Shown: piece by piece, positions 8,869 to 18,519 of the stretch
How the letters are laid out: each line of letters starts with the position of its first letter
How positions within the stretch are numbered: the first letter of the stretch is position 1
DNA from: Legionella maceachernii
GTDB lineage: Bacteria > Pseudomonadota > Gammaproteobacteria > Legionellales > Legionellaceae
Direction of reading: 5' to 3'
Length of the DNA: 55,788 nucleotides
NCBI RefSeq assembly: GCF_900167045.1
Contig: NZ_FUXJ01000011.1
Location: forward strand, 1 to 55,788
Made by a program: the position numbers and the translations under genes
The notes under the pieces: generated by a model
Told to the model about the DNA's origin: nothing
What the model saw: only the letters and a program-made list of their open reading frames with translations
Database searches by the model: none

Positions 8869-10739
8869 GCAGATGCTCGATGTTTTTTTAAGTGAACTAA
8901 TAGTAACGATAAAGCAGCCGGAGTTACTCCTGAAATGCGACCAGCCTGGGCGATGGTGGTGGGTTTAATGCGATTGAGTTTTTGGATGACTTCACTGGAT
9001 AAACCGGCCACTTGATTGTAATCTAATGTTAACGGTAGTCGAGTATTTTCATGTTTACGCAAGCGCTCAATTTCAAGCAATTGGCGTTCAATATAGCCGG
9101 CATATTTGCATTGAATTTCCACTTGCTCAGCAACTGCTTCAGGGAGCTTAGGTAACCCAAGCTCAGTAATCGCTTGCAAATGAAGGTAATTGATCTCTGG
9201 CCGCTTGAGTAAATCTGCCGCGCGGCAATCCTGTTGCAAGGGGTTTTCGAGCAAAGAACCTAAAGCCTCATTATGAGTAACGCGCACAACAGTGCTTTTT
9301 AAATGGGCTTGAGCACGTTCTATGGCTTCACGTTTTTCGCAGAAAATTTGCCAGCGTTGTTCACCCACCAAGCCCAATTCTCTTCCTTTTTCGGTCAGGC
9401 GCAAATCAGCATTGTCCTCTCGCAACAAAAGACGATACTCGGCGCGTGAAGTGAACATGCGATAAGGTTCTTGAGTGCCGCAAGTGATCAGATCATCAAT
9501 CAGCACTCCCATATAGGCTTCATCACGACGTGGACACCAAAGCGGTAGCTCTTTTATCTGTAAGGCAGCATTCATTCCTGCAATTAACCCTTGCGCGGCT
9601 GCTTCTTCGTAGCCTGTGGTTCCATTGATTTGCCCAGCGAAAAAAAGGTTGCTCAGCGGCTTAGTTTGCAAAAAAGGGGTAAGGCCGCGGGGATCAAAAT
9701 AATCGTATTCGATGGCGTAACCAGGTCGAGTGATATGGGCGTTTTCAAAGCCGCGGATAGTGCGCACAAATTGCACTTGCACCTCGAAAGGTAAGCTGGT
9801 TGAGATACCATTAGGGTAAATCTCGTCGGTAGTCAAGCCCTCAGGTTCCACGAAGATCTGATGCGATAATTTATCCGCAAAGCGTACAATCTTGTCTTCA
9901 ATGGAGGGACAATAACGCGGGCCGACTCCCTCGATAACCCCCGCATACATGGGCGATTGATGTAAATTGGCTTGAATAATTTCATGGGTTTTTTCTGTTG
10001 TATGCGTGATATGGCAAGGCAATTGTTGTGGGTGATCTTTGACGCTACCCAAGTAGGAAAACACAGGAACAGGGCTATCGCCGGGTTGTACCGTCATTTG
10101 GCTGTAATCCAATGTGCGCCCGTCAATTCGCGGTGGTGTTCCCGTTTTTAATCGGCCCACAGGAAGGTCTAATTCACGCAGGCGCTTTGCAAGCGCAATC
10201 GCTGGGGGATCGCCAGCACGGCCGCCGGCATATTGGCTCATCCCAATATGAATTTTTCCACCTAAAAAAGTCCCTACTGTTAAAACCACCGCGTGGGCGC
10301 GCAATGTCAAACCCATCTGTGTCACTACTCCTGTGACTCGCCCGCCTTCGATAAGCAAATCATCAACGGCCTGTTGAAATAAAGTGAGGTTGGGTTGTTT
10401 TTGCAAGATTTGGCGAATGGCCTGGCGATAAAGCACCCGATCGGCTTGAGCGCGAGTTGCACGCACGGCAGGTCCCTTGGATGCATTGAGGATACGAAAT
10501 TGAATGCCCGCTTGATCGGCTGCCAATGCCATCGCCCCATCCAACGCATCAATCTCTTTGACGAGATGGCCTTTGCCAATGCCGCCAATAGCAGGATTGC
10601 AAGACATTTGTCCAAGCATGTCCATGTTATGGGTGAGCAGCAGTGTTTGTGCACCTATCCGGGCAGCAGCAAGCGCTGCCTCAGTGCCTGCGTGTCCGCC
10701 GCCGACAACAATGACATCATAGTGTTTTTCAAGATTCAT
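8865..10739 (-). CDS. mnmG: tRNA uridine-5-carboxymethylaminomethyl modification enzyme MnmG (GidA)
   Basis: With MnmE, this FAD enzyme makes the cmnm5 group on wobble U34 of tRNAs. The N-terminus has the FAD dinucleotide fold [14 protein letters not shown], then [18 protein letters not shown], the GidA signature. The C-terminal helical region ends near [20 protein letters not shown], the MnmE-binding part. I start at the ATG at 10739 (624 residues, close to the 629 of the E. coli protein). A reading frame runs on upstream to a TTG at 10772, but the added residues are atypical. It heads the gid-par operon. Confidence 0.96.
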   Translation of the reverse strand: MNLEKHYDVIVVGGGHAGTEAALAAARIGAQTLLLTHNMDMLGQMSCNPAIGGIGKGHLVKEIDALDGAMALAADQAGIQFRILNASKGPAVRATRAQADRVLYRQAIRQILQKQPNLTLFQQAVDDLLIEGGRVTGVVTQMGLTLRAHAVVLTVGTFLGGKIHIGMSQYAGGRAGDPPAIALAKRLRELDLPVGRLKTGTPPRIDGRTLDYSQMTVQPGDSPVPVFSYLGSVKDHPQQLPCHITHTTEKTHEIIQANLHQSPMYAGVIEGVGPRYCPSIEDKIVRFADKLSHQIFVEPEGLTTDEIYPNGISTSLPFEVQVQFVRTIRGFENAHITRPGYAIEYDYFDPRGLTPFLQTKPLSNLFFAGQINGTTGYEEAAAQGLIAGMNAALQIKELPLWCPRRDEAYMGVLIDDLITCGTQEPYRMFTSRAEYRLLLREDNADLRLTEKGRELGLVGEQRWQIFCEKREAIERAQAHLKSTVVRVTHNEALGSLLENPLQQDCRAADLLKRPEINYLHLQAITELGLPKLPEAVAEQVEIQCKYAGYIERQLLEIERLRKHENTRLPLTLDYNQVAGLSSEVIQKLNRIKPTTIAQAGRISGVTPAALSLLLVHLKKHRASA

Positions 10740-10771
10740 GGAAAGAAACGTACTAGACAATAAAAAGCGCA

Positions 10772-10777
10772 ATTATA
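10772..10777 (-). promoter_or_regulatory. Possible -10 element of the mnmG operon
   Basis: A perfect TATAAT on the minus strand lies 33 bases upstream of the mnmG ATG. At the right spacing I see no good -35 box, so this is only a candidate. Confidence 0.25.
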
Positions 10778-10834
10778 CACTTTTTTGGCAACCTGCGCGA
10801 CACTCTTGCCGCTATAGCAAAGCGCTAAATTTCT

Positions 10835-10905
10835 GTAGACTAGCCTCGGCCCAAGAAAAGCTAATGGGCTAAGCCGACTCCAAGGTCGGACCGAGGCCAA
10901 TCTAC
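10835..10905. repeat. 71-bp palindromic (MITE-like) element, copy 1
   Basis: The left end gtagactagcctcgg is inverted at the right end as ccgaggccaatctac: 13 of 15 positions are complementary and both mismatches are transitions. A small internal hairpin (ccgac...gtcgg) is also present. A second element with very similar ends lies at 35454-35533. It occupies most of the gap between the 640-residue gene and mnmG, and contains no gene. Confidence 0.6.
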
Positions 10906-10917
10906 TTGTTTATTGCC

Positions 10918-12840
10918 CTAGCAAAAGCCAAGATCATGAGTGTTTATAACGGCGAGATCAGCATTGGATGGCTCCTCCGCTAATTTGGTGTAATCCTCTG
11001 AGGGTTTCATCAAACCAAATAAATTACGTCCTTTTTTCGCTTCTTTTGCCGCGGTGTTTTCAAGCTGTTTAAGATCAGGATTGCTTGCAAAAGCCGCATA
11101 GTCTGCTTCATTAAAATAAGGCAATTTCTCATGCTTCGGTTCAAAACGGTTAATGATTGCGTTGGTAATAACTGCCAAGGCAAATCCCGCGGCTAGGACA
11201 GCCAACCCTATTCCTAATGGCATGAATATCAGCGACACGAACACCAGCGGTGGAATTAATGCATCAATTAATACCGAACGCACTAGTTTGGCCATCTGAA
11301 ACTGTGCTGCGCGTTGCTGATAGTCGGATTCAGCCAGCGCCAATTTCATATCCAAGTAGAGCTGTTTTTTAAGATTGGGATCTGTTTCTTTTTTGAAAGC
11401 CCCTAAAAGGCGCTCACAAGTCTCCCTCTCAAGCTTGCTGGATTCTCTTGATTTGGCCACTTCGAGAGCGCCAGTCACTGCTGCCGTGGCAACCGTGAGG
11501 ACAAAACACAGTGCAGCCCCCACAACCCCGATGATCATTGCGGTTGCGGGTACGATTGCAGCCGGTGGGAAGAAGAAACAGCACATGATGCTGAACGCCA
11601 CCATAAGGCCTAAAGCATAGGCCCAGTCATTCATCAGACTGTATTTTTTATACTTCCATTCAAAATTGGCTTTGGTTTCCATTTTGTTAAGAGTCGTTAA
11701 TTCGTTTTCCATACGCGCAAGCTTTGCTGCTAGCTCTTGTTTTTTAAACACATTAAGTTCGTTTTCAAGCGCAAAAGCCAGCGACGCTATTTCTGAGGCC
11801 AATTTTTCTTTGTCTCGTCTAATGGCTTCCATTTTTGTGTTGTGTTTTGTGGCTTCCTCGCAGAAACGCCATGTGGCGAGCGCAAGATCCATAAGGAGCA
11901 GGGCAACCGTTACCACATTGCCAGCATAACCCAGCATGCCGCCACCATTAAGCCAGAAAAAGCACACCATGTTGGCAACCCCCCAAATGGAGTCATTCAA
12001 TAAAGCGAATTTTCGTTGATTCCATTGCGTAAGGAATCGCTCCCAGCGCGGAATATGGCATTCTTCTTTCGAGGGGTGAAAAGTGTGTTTCCATAATAGA
12101 AAAAGATTAATGCCAAAACGAGTGTAATAGAGTACCCAGCTCATGTAACCAGTGATAGGGGATGGTGCTGTCAAATTGGCTTGTGCTTCCAGTTTGTTGT
12201 AGAAATCATCAGGCAACATCGTAAAAATGGTATCGAGCATTCCACCGCCCCATACCCAATATAGGCGGCTGTTATTCACTTCAGTCATCCATTTGACGAG
12301 AGTGCCTGTGTGGTTATCCATGAACTGCTCAAATTTTTCAACAAACCATGACGCGATTTGCGTTAAGCCAATAAATTTTAGGCATTGAGTGGCAAGTGCG
12401 ATGTTGGCTTCAAGATCGTCTTCAAAAGGAGTGGCTTGACCGCACACTCCTGTCGTATCTAACTCTTTAATACGTTGCACACAAAGCGCTAAAGCGTCTC
12501 CATGGTCTTTTAAGGTATATCCTCTTTTTTCTGTGGAGTCGAGCTGATATTGAGCATAGAGTAAATAATAAGTATAAATAAGCTTATTTTTTAATCTGAT
12601 TTTTTGTTCAGGCGTTAAAAAACCGAAACTTGCTGGATTCGTTGTACCGAGTTCTTCTTTGTAGAATGTATGCAAAGCGAGTAAAGCCGCTCGCTGTTTT
12701 GCTAATTTCTTAGTGTTTAAGCGCAATAGGGCATCTTGTGCATGGTGAGCTTCAGCATAGAGTAAATAAATTGACTCTTGTTCTTCTTTGGTATGCACCT
12801 CAAATGAAGTTTTGATTGCTATGCTGATACCACCACTCAT
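10918..12840 (-). CDS. Large multipass membrane protein with central coiled coil, unknown function
   Basis: I do not recognise this 640-residue protein. It has a soluble helical N-terminal part (1-185) and hydrophobic segments near 191-210, 232-250, 284-324, 405-460 and 518-563. A charged coiled-coil-like stretch lies at about 330-400 between membrane blocks, and a second helical linker lies at 460-515. The C-terminal tail (about 590-640) is soluble and acidic. There is no signal peptide and no enzymatic motif. GGGGTGA just upstream of the ATG is a good ribosome site. The architecture resembles proteins of intracellular Legionellales that act on host membranes, but that is inference; a structural role in the bacterium's own membrane is equally possible. 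It appears monocistronic and divergent from queC. Confidence 0.75.
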   Translation of the reverse strand: MSGGISIAIKTSFEVHTKEEQESIYLLYAEAHHAQDALLRLNTKKLAKQRAALLALHTFYKEELGTTNPASFGFLTPEQKIRLKNKLIYTYYLLYAQYQLDSTEKRGYTLKDHGDALALCVQRIKELDTTGVCGQATPFEDDLEANIALATQCLKFIGLTQIASWFVEKFEQFMDNHTGTLVKWMTEVNNSRLYWVWGGGMLDTIFTMLPDDFYNKLEAQANLTAPSPITGYMSWVLYYTRFGINLFLLWKHTFHPSKEECHIPRWERFLTQWNQRKFALLNDSIWGVANMVCFFWLNGGGMLGYAGNVVTVALLLMDLALATWRFCEEATKHNTKMEAIRRDKEKLASEIASLAFALENELNVFKKQELAAKLARMENELTTLNKMETKANFEWKYKKYSLMNDWAYALGLMVAFSIMCCFFFPPAAIVPATAMIIGVVGAALCFVLTVATAAVTGALEVAKSRESSKLERETCERLLGAFKKETDPNLKKQLYLDMKLALAESDYQQRAAQFQMAKLVRSVLIDALIPPLVFVSLIFMPLGIGLAVLAAGFALAVITNAIINRFEPKHEKLPYFNEADYAAFASNPDLKQLENTAAKEAKKGRNLFGLMKPSEDYTKLAEEPSNADLAVINTHDLGFC

Positions 12841-13212
12841 GACATCACCCCGCGATTCTTACTGCTAGATCTGAAAGAAAAATGCACAGAAAGTTCAATA
12901 TGTTCTCTTTTATACCATATTAGTTATTCATTGGACAAGTTGCCAGGGCAAGAATTTACGGAATTGTTAACTTATTTACTGAAAATTAGGGTTAAAAATC
13001 AAAGGATAGTCCGAGAAGCAGGAAATTAAATTTTTTCGAATAATTTCTCTATGTTTGCCCAATAAGACGAACTCACTTCTTCTCAGTGGCGTCTCGGCTA
13101 AGGCGATGTCGTAGAGGAGGCGCATCTAAATGAGTACTATTCGATTTTTCAATTTGGTGGTTCAAGATAAAAGGGTTAAACTAAGCAACTGGATTCAATT
13201 TGTCGAAATGAA
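12841..13212. other. Intergenic region between divergent genes
   Basis: This AT-rich 372-bp stretch separates the 640-residue gene (-) from queC (+), so promoters for both should lie here. I see no strong -35/-10 pair, no repeat of the families found elsewhere, and no ORF worth calling. A preQ1-like string before queC was considered and rejected. Confidence 0.6.
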
Positions 13213-13884
13213 ATGAAAAAAGCAGTTGTCTTACTATCTGGGGGCTTAGATTCCACCACTTGTTTAGCGATAGCGCACAAAGAAGGCTTTGCTTGTTACG
13301 CACTTAGCTTTGCCTACGGGCAGCGACATTCAGCCGAACTGGCTGCCGCTCGGCGCGTGGCTCAACATTTTGCTGTGGCCGATCATCGCATTATTGCTTT
13401 GGATATAGGTCAACTTGGCGGTTCGGCGTTGACCGATGAATCCATCCAGGTTCCAGATTACACGGGAAGCTCAGAAATCCCTGTCACTTATGTGCCCGCA
13501 CGCAACACGATTTTTTTATCTTATGCATTAGGGTATGCGGAGACTATTGGTGCACGAGATATTTTCATTGGCGTGAGCGCTGTTGACTACTCTCATTACC
13601 CTGATTGTCGGCCCGAATTTATCGCTGCATTTCAAACCCTTGCTAATTTGGCTACCAAAGCTGGCGTGGAGGGGGATGCTTTTCGTCTTCATGCCCCCCT
13701 TTTGCATTTATCGAAAGCAGAAGCTGTTCGTATTGGCAATCGATTAAATGTAGATTATGCTTTAACGGTCTCCTGCTATCAGGCCACTGAAAGCGGGAAA
13801 GCCTGTGGTCGATGCGACAGTTGTTGCATTCGTAAACAAGGTTTTAGGGCTGCTGGCTTCAAGGATCCAACAATTTATGTTTAA
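13213..13884 (+). CDS. queC: 7-cyano-7-deazaguanine synthase QueC
   Basis: QueC converts 7-carboxy-7-deazaguanine to preQ0 in ATP-dependent steps on the queuosine pathway. The 223-residue protein shows the PP-loop motif LSGGLDSTT at residues 8-16 and [16 protein letters not shown] in the middle. A C-terminal zinc site is formed by the Cys of SCYQ plus CGRCDSC. Length and motifs are standard. It stands alone; other que-like genes in the window are the PTPS homologue at 47030 and the VUT-like carrier at 22360. Confidence 0.96.
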   Translation: MKKAVVLLSGGLDSTTCLAIAHKEGFACYALSFAYGQRHSAELAAARRVAQHFAVADHRIIALDIGQLGGSALTDESIQVPDYTGSSEIPVTYVPARNTIFLSYALGYAETIGARDIFIGVSAVDYSHYPDCRPEFIAAFQTLANLATKAGVEGDAFRLHAPLLHLSKAEAVRIGNRLNVDYALTVSCYQATESGKACGRCDSCCIRKQGFRAAGFKDPTIYV

Positions 13885-13891
13885 TATGGGC

Positions 13892-13920
13892 AAAATTTAT
13901 TCTTTTTGAGCATAAATTTT
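13892..13920 (+). terminator. AT-rich hairpin after queC
   Basis: AAAATTTAT (13892-13900) is perfectly complementary to ATAAATTTT (13912-13920) around an 11-base loop. It lies 8 bases past the queC stop and ahead of the next promoter. The stem is weak but well placed to end queC transcription. Confidence 0.4.
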
Positions 13921-13975
13921 ATTGTTAAAAAACATGCACTTTACAATTATGTTACAACATATTGAGCATTTTTGA

Positions 13976-14004
13976 TTCACATTTTGTGAAAGGCTTGTTA
14001 TGAT
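13976..14004 (+). promoter_or_regulatory. Strong sigma70-type promoter for the 313-residue membrane protein
   Basis: TTCACA (13976-13981, 5/6 to consensus) and TATGAT (13999-14004, 5/6) are spaced by exactly 17 bases. The predicted start point near 14011 leaves a short leader holding an AGGAG ribosome site (14025-14029) five bases from the ATG. This is the best promoter match I found in the window. Confidence 0.7.
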
Positions 14005-14034
14005 CCGTTTCGATTTTTAACCTTAGGAGTAAAC

Positions 14035-14976
14035 ATGCAATCAAGACCTAGAGATAAGACTGTTGTTGATTCAACAAGTAAAATGGGAAGCTCAAACGAA
14101 TTTGTGGACTTTGATACTCCCGATTTGCTTTCCGGAGAAACGAAGAAGCCAAAAAGAAGCAATAAGGGTATTATCGCTTCAGCCGCTGGCAAAGTCGGGG
14201 GCGCAATCGTTGGTGCAGCTCAAGCCATTGGTCAGTTCATCAAAGACCACAAATACGCTATTGCTATAACTGCGCTTGCAATTGTTGGTGGTGCTGCTCT
14301 TACTGCTGGTATCATCTTCTTCTGGCCTGCTATCGTAGCTAGTGCGGCTGCTTTCACTGTCGCTTTACCTACTATTGGTACGGTTGCTCCTTTAGCATGG
14401 CTTAGCACATTAAGCCTTCCAGCCGCTGCTGCTGTGCTTGGTGCCTTTGCTGCTGTTGGAACAATGATTGCTGGTGGAGTTCTTTACGGTACGGCTAACC
14501 TTTTACAAGGTACTTGGAACTTCTTAAAGCACTCAGCTAACTTCTTCCGTGGTCCAACACCTTCTACTGAGCCCGCTACCAAAGAGGAGCTTAAGCAGAT
14601 AGTTAAAGAGGAAGTCAAAGAGATAGTTAAGCACCAAGTTCAAAAGAAACTTGATGGAGCTATGGAAGTTGTTCACCAGCACATCAACGAAGAAGAGCAA
14701 AGACTAGGCGTCCGTGTTGATCATGCTGCCGGCTTTGTAGTGCGTGCTTTAATGCAGGGAGCACCTCGTTCGCAAGAGCCTACTGCTAGAGTTTTTTCCA
14801 TGCCAACGCGCGGGGAGCAGGAGCAATTTGACCGTCGTGACGGATCAACTGTGGACACTATGTTCGGAACTTTTAGTAATCCACACCAATCTGGACAACC
14901 AGGTGCTACTGTATCTCATGGCAATCAGGATTTATTGGATACTGCTAGTACTAGTGATCAACCTCAACTACACTAA
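14035..14976 (+). CDS. Small membrane protein with C-terminal coiled coil, unknown function
   Basis: This 313-residue protein of unknown function has a polar N-terminus (1-70) and an Ala/Gly-rich hydrophobic block at 73-155 that could form three membrane helices or a hairpin. A charged helix follows at 183-225 (EELKQIVKEEVKEIVKHQVQ, likely coiled coil), then a disordered Ser/Gln/Thr-rich tail. It has no signal peptide. It is monocistronic, with a near-consensus promoter, a strong ribosome site and an efficient terminator, so high expression is likely. Two alternatives are a phasin- or inclusion-like membrane-shaping protein and a secreted effector; neither can be shown from sequence. Confidence 0.75.
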   Translation: MQSRPRDKTVVDSTSKMGSSNEFVDFDTPDLLSGETKKPKRSNKGIIASAAGKVGGAIVGAAQAIGQFIKDHKYAIAITALAIVGGAALTAGIIFFWPAIVASAAAFTVALPTIGTVAPLAWLSTLSLPAAAAVLGAFAAVGTMIAGGVLYGTANLLQGTWNFLKHSANFFRGPTPSTEPATKEELKQIVKEEVKEIVKHQVQKKLDGAMEVVHQHINEEEQRLGVRVDHAAGFVVRALMQGAPRSQEPTARVFSMPTRGEQEQFDRRDGSTVDTMFGTFSNPHQSGQPGATVSHGNQDLLDTASTSDQPQLH

Positions 14977-14994
14977 TGTGTTTGAACTCTTTTT

Positions 14995-15018
14995 AACGCG
15001 GCTTCTGCCGCGTTTTTT
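14995..15018 (+). terminator. Rho-independent terminator
   Basis: AACGCGGC (14995-15002) pairs perfectly with GCCGCGTT (15007-15014) around a TTCT loop and runs into a T tract. It ends the transcript of the preceding 313-residue protein. Confidence 0.92.
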
Positions 15019-15124
15019 ATGCCCATTTTAAAAGGGGGCGTTTTGCTCTTTTCTGTACATCAAAACAAGCATTCCTATTTCCTATACGTTATAATCTTCC
15101 TTTTATTGCAATGAGCAAAATGGT

Positions 15125-17137
15125 ATGACAAAAGTACGTAAAATGCTGGTAACTAGCGCGCTCCCGTATGCGAATGGCCATTTGCATTTGGGGCATTTGG
15201 TTGAACACGTGCAAACCGACATTTGGGTGCGTACCCATACTATGCTGGGGCACCAATGCATCAGTGTGTGTGGGGATGATGCGCATGGCACGCCAATTAT
15301 GTTGAAGGCAGAGCAACTCGGATTGAGTCCAGAAGCGCTAACCAAAAAGATGCAGCAAAGTCATGAACACGATTTTAACGCGTTTGCGATTCATTATGAT
15401 TGTTATCACACCACACATTCGCCTGAAAACCAAAGCTTGGCTACAATGATTTACGAACACCTACAAAGCGCTGGGGTCATTGTTAAAAAAACGATTCGCC
15501 AAGCCTACGACCCGGTAAAAGAAATGTTTTTGCCTGATCGTTATGTGAAAGGAACTTGTCCGAAATGCGGGGCAGCGGATCAATATGGCGATAACTGTGA
15601 GTCGTGCGGAGCCACGTATTCTCCTACTGATTTAATTGATGCGGTCTCTGCTATCTCTGGTGCGAAGCCCATTGAAAAGGATTCAGAGCATTATTTCTTT
15701 GATCTCCCCCATTATGAGTCCTTATTAAAAGAATGGACGCGCAAAGGCCATCTGCAAACGGAGGTGGCGAACAAGTTGGATGAGTGGTTCGCTGCGGGTT
15801 TAAAACAATGGGATATTTCGCGTGATGCCCCCTATTTTGGTTTTAAAATACCTGGCACGGAGAACAAATATTTTTATGTGTGGCTCGATGCGCCTATCGG
15901 TTACATGGCAAGCTTTAAAAAGTATTGTAATGAGCAAGGGCTGTCGTTTGATGAGTTTTGGGGTAAAGACGCAAAAACTGAACTTTATCATTTTGTCGGC
16001 AAAGACATTGTGTATTTCCACGCGTTATTTTGGCCCGCTATTTTAGCAGGGAGTGGTCATCGGCTGCCTACTGCTGTGTTTACTCACGGGTTTCTCACGG
16101 TTGATGGGCAGAAGATGTCAAAATCACGTGGGACATTTATTGAAGCACGTACCTACCTTAACTATTTAGACCCTGAGTATTTACGCTATTATTTCGCTGC
16201 GAAATTAAATGGCCGAGTGGATGATCTCGATTTAAATTTCGATGATTTTATCAATCGCGTGAATGCCGATTTAGTCGGCAAAGTGGTCAACATTGCCAGT
16301 CGTTGTGCTGGATTTATCAATAAGCGTTTTGCTAATCAATTGAGTGGAGAGCTTGCAGAACCTCAGTTATACCAGGAATTAGTGGCTGCACGCAGTGAAA
16401 TTATCGAAGCTTTTGTCCAACGCGATTACGCACGAGCTATTCGTCAAATCATGGATTGTGCTGATCGAGTGAATCAGTACATCGACGCCAATAAGCCTTG
16501 GGTGTTGGCAAAAGAAGAATCACGATTAGCTGAAGTACAGGCGATTTGTACAATGGGGTTAAATCTATTCCGCATATTAATCACCTACTTAAAACCAGTA
16601 GTCCCTACGATGGCTGCTTCTGCGGAGCAGTTTTTAAATTGTACTCCTTTAACTTGGGACAGTATTGATAAGCCTTTGCTTAATCATGATATCAACCCAT
16701 TTACCCCCTTAATGACACGCGTTGAACGAGAAAAAATCGACGCGATGCTTTTGCACACGAAGGAATCATTAATGAGTACAACCGACGATAAAAAAGCAGT
16801 AGCTGCTACTGAAAATACCATTAGCATCGAAGAGTTCAGTAAAATTGATTTACGCGTTGCCCGCATTGTTGCTGCTGAGGCCGTAGAGGGTGCTGATAAA
16901 TTATTGCGGTTACAACTGGATTTAGGTGAAAAACAAAAACAGGTTTTTGCAGGCATTAAATCCGCTTATCAGCCTGCGGAGTTAGTAGGCCGTTTAACCG
17001 TAATGGTGGCTAATTTAGAGCCAAGAACCATGCGTTTTGGGGTATCGGAAGGCATGGTCTTAGCGGCGGGTGATGGCAAAGGTATTTTTCTGCTGCAACC
17101 GGACAGTGGTGCTCAGCCGGGGATGAAGGTTAAATAA
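15125..17137 (+). CDS. metG: Methionyl-tRNA synthetase
   Basis: MetG charges tRNA-Met with methionine. The 670-residue protein has the class I HIGH-like motif HLGH at 21-24 within [12 protein letters not shown] zinc knuckle is formed by CPKCG and CESCG, and the KMSKS motif lies at 330-334. An anticodon-binding helical domain follows, then a C-terminal EMAPII-like tRNA-binding domain from about residue 565, as in the long homodimeric form. A TATAAT at 15090-15095 may be its -10 box, but I see no clear -35. The ribosome site is weak. Confidence 0.97.
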   Translation: MTKVRKMLVTSALPYANGHLHLGHLVEHVQTDIWVRTHTMLGHQCISVCGDDAHGTPIMLKAEQLGLSPEALTKKMQQSHEHDFNAFAIHYDCYHTTHSPENQSLATMIYEHLQSAGVIVKKTIRQAYDPVKEMFLPDRYVKGTCPKCGAADQYGDNCESCGATYSPTDLIDAVSAISGAKPIEKDSEHYFFDLPHYESLLKEWTRKGHLQTEVANKLDEWFAAGLKQWDISRDAPYFGFKIPGTENKYFYVWLDAPIGYMASFKKYCNEQGLSFDEFWGKDAKTELYHFVGKDIVYFHALFWPAILAGSGHRLPTAVFTHGFLTVDGQKMSKSRGTFIEARTYLNYLDPEYLRYYFAAKLNGRVDDLDLNFDDFINRVNADLVGKVVNIASRCAGFINKRFANQLSGELAEPQLYQELVAARSEIIEAFVQRDYARAIRQIMDCADRVNQYIDANKPWVLAKEESRLAEVQAICTMGLNLFRILITYLKPVVPTMAASAEQFLNCTPLTWDSIDKPLLNHDINPFTPLMTRVEREKIDAMLLHTKESLMSTTDDKKAVAATENTISIEEFSKIDLRVARIVAAEAVEGADKLLRLQLDLGEKQKQVFAGIKSAYQPAELVGRLTVMVANLEPRTMRFGVSEGMVLAAGDGKGIFLLQPDSGAQPGMKVK

Positions 17138-17182
17138 TGATTTTAGTGAGTCAATGCCTTACGTCCTCTTTTCCTATTTCAA

Positions 17183-17216
17183 ACGGCTTGTCCGCGGAAT
17201 GGAGAGGACAAGCCGT
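17183..17216 (+). terminator. Long hairpin between metG and rnfB
   Basis: ACGGCTTGTCC (17183-17193) is perfectly complementary to GGACAAGCCGT (17206-17216) around a 12-base loop. There is no T-run, and the 3' arm ends 12 bases before the rnfB ATG. It could terminate metG transcription or fold next to the rnfB ribosome site (GGAGAG). The 5' arm shares CGGCTTGTCCG with the hairpin at 6478-6498, so it may belong to a short dispersed palindrome family. Confidence 0.5.
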
Positions 17217-17228
17217 GGAGAGTGAACA

Positions 17229-17849
17229 ATGAAGTCCGTTAAAGCCATCGATGCACTGCTTCCTCAGACGCAATGCACAGAATGTGGTTACGCGGGGTGT
17301 TTGCCTTATGCGGAGGCCATCGCGCAAGATAAAGCGCCTATCGATCGATGTCCTCCTGGTGGGGTCAAAACTGTGAAAGCACTTGCCGAGCTATTAGGCA
17401 TAGACGCTGAACCTTATCTCCCAGTCGCACAAGCAAACACACGTCCTCCTGCGTTGGCACACATCCGTGAAGCGGAGTGTATTGGTTGCACTAAATGCAT
17501 TCAAGCCTGTCCAGTCGATGCCATCGTTGGCAGTGGTAAGCTTATGCACGCTGTCATCACCACCGAGTGTACCGGGTGTGGGCTTTGTGTCGAACCTTGC
17601 CCTGTCGATTGCATCGAGTTAGTGCCTATTCCTGAATTTCATTACGATAAAGATCTTGCCAGACAACGTTTTAATGCAAGACAAGCCCGCTTATTACGCG
17701 AAGAGCAAGAAAAACAACACGCTTATCGAGAAAAGCGACAATTGGCTCTGAAGACGACCGACGAAATGTTGGACGCGAAAGCCAAGCAGGATTATATTTT
17801 GCAAGCGCTTGCACGCGTGCAAGCGAAAAAGACCAATAACCATGAATAA
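17229..17849 (+). CDS. rnfB: RnfB-like iron-sulfur electron transfer protein
   Basis: The N-terminal half has the Fe-S domain pattern CTECGYAGC at about residues 16-24 followed by CPPGG. Two ferredoxin-type 4Fe-4S motifs follow ([12 protein letters not shown] and [12 protein letters not shown], about residues 85-125), and a charged helical tail completes the protein. At 206 residues it lacks the N-terminal membrane helix of full RnfB. No other rnf subunit gene is adjacent, so a soluble ferredoxin-like role, perhaps feeding the endonuclease III cluster or another Fe-S enzyme, is possible. Its last 8 bases overlap nth, which suggests co-expression. Confidence 0.85.
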   Translation: MKSVKAIDALLPQTQCTECGYAGCLPYAEAIAQDKAPIDRCPPGGVKTVKALAELLGIDAEPYLPVAQANTRPPALAHIREAECIGCTKCIQACPVDAIVGSGKLMHAVITTECTGCGLCVEPCPVDCIELVPIPEFHYDKDLARQRFNARQARLLREEQEKQHAYREKRQLALKTTDEMLDAKAKQDYILQALARVQAKKTNNHE

Positions 17850-18519
17850 ACAAAAACGCCGGGCCATTTTTGAACGCTTTAAAGCACGTAATCCCAAACC
17901 CACCACCGAATTGAATTACAGCACTCCTTTTGAGTTATTGATTGCGGTGATGTTATCGGCGCAAGCGACCGATGTTAGTGTCAATAAAGCGACCGCTAAA
18001 CTTTTTCCTGTAGCCAATACACCGCAAGCGATATTGGATTTAGGTGAAGAGCAGCTTAAGAAATACATCAAAACCATCGGGCTTTTTAACAGTAAAGCGC
18101 ACAATGTGATAAAGACATGCCAAATGTTGATCATGCAGCACGGCGGAGAAGTTCCTCACTACCGGGAGGCGCTGGAAGCTTTACCTGGTGTTGGACGCAA
18201 AACAGCGAATGTGGTGCTCAATACCGCTTTTGGGGAGCCTACTATTGCTGTGGATACCCATCTTTTTCGTGTAGCGAACCGAATCGGTATTGCCAAAGGG
18301 AAGACTCCTTTAGCCGTGGAGCAGGCACTGCTTAAAAACATCGATAATGAGTTTATCGACGATGCGCATCACTGGTTGATTCTACATGGCCGTTATGTGT
18401 GCACCGCTCGTAAACCACGCTGCCCTGAGTGCTTGATTCGTGATTTGTGTGAGTACCCGGATAAAACGGCTGAGTGTCATCCTGAGCAAAGCGAAGGACC
18501 TCCCAACTCTTGGCAGTAA
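17842..18519 (+). CDS. nth: Endonuclease III (DNA glycosylase/AP lyase) with repeat-derived C-terminal tail
   Basis: Nth removes oxidised pyrimidines and nicks the abasic site. The 225-residue protein has the helix-hairpin-helix [12 protein letters not shown] with the catalytic lysine. The catalytic aspartate lies in [13 protein letters not shown]. The C-terminal 4Fe-4S cluster loop is C-x6-C-x2-C-x5-C. I start at ATG 17842, which overlaps rnfB, rather than an upstream GTG. The last 14 codons ([13 protein letters not shown] region) lie inside the 90-bp repeat array at 18475, so the native stop was lost or replaced and the repeat supplies the end of the protein. The catalytic core is intact. 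Confidence 0.95.
   Translation: MNKQKRRAIFERFKARNPKPTTELNYSTPFELLIAVMLSAQATDVSVNKATAKLFPVANTPQAILDLGEEQLKKYIKTIGLFNSKAHNVIKTCQMLIMQHGGEVPHYREALEALPGVGRKTANVVLNTAFGEPTIAVDTHLFRVANRIGIAKGKTPLAVEQALLKNIDNEFIDDAHHWLILHGRYVCTARKPRCPECLIRDLCEYPDKTAECHPEQSEGPPNSWQ

Noticed and set aside
13150-13200. preQ1-I riboswitch upstream of queC
   Set aside because: A loose resemblance (gtggttc ... aaactaag) exists, but the P1 stem and the C-rich strand needed for the pseudoknot are missing.
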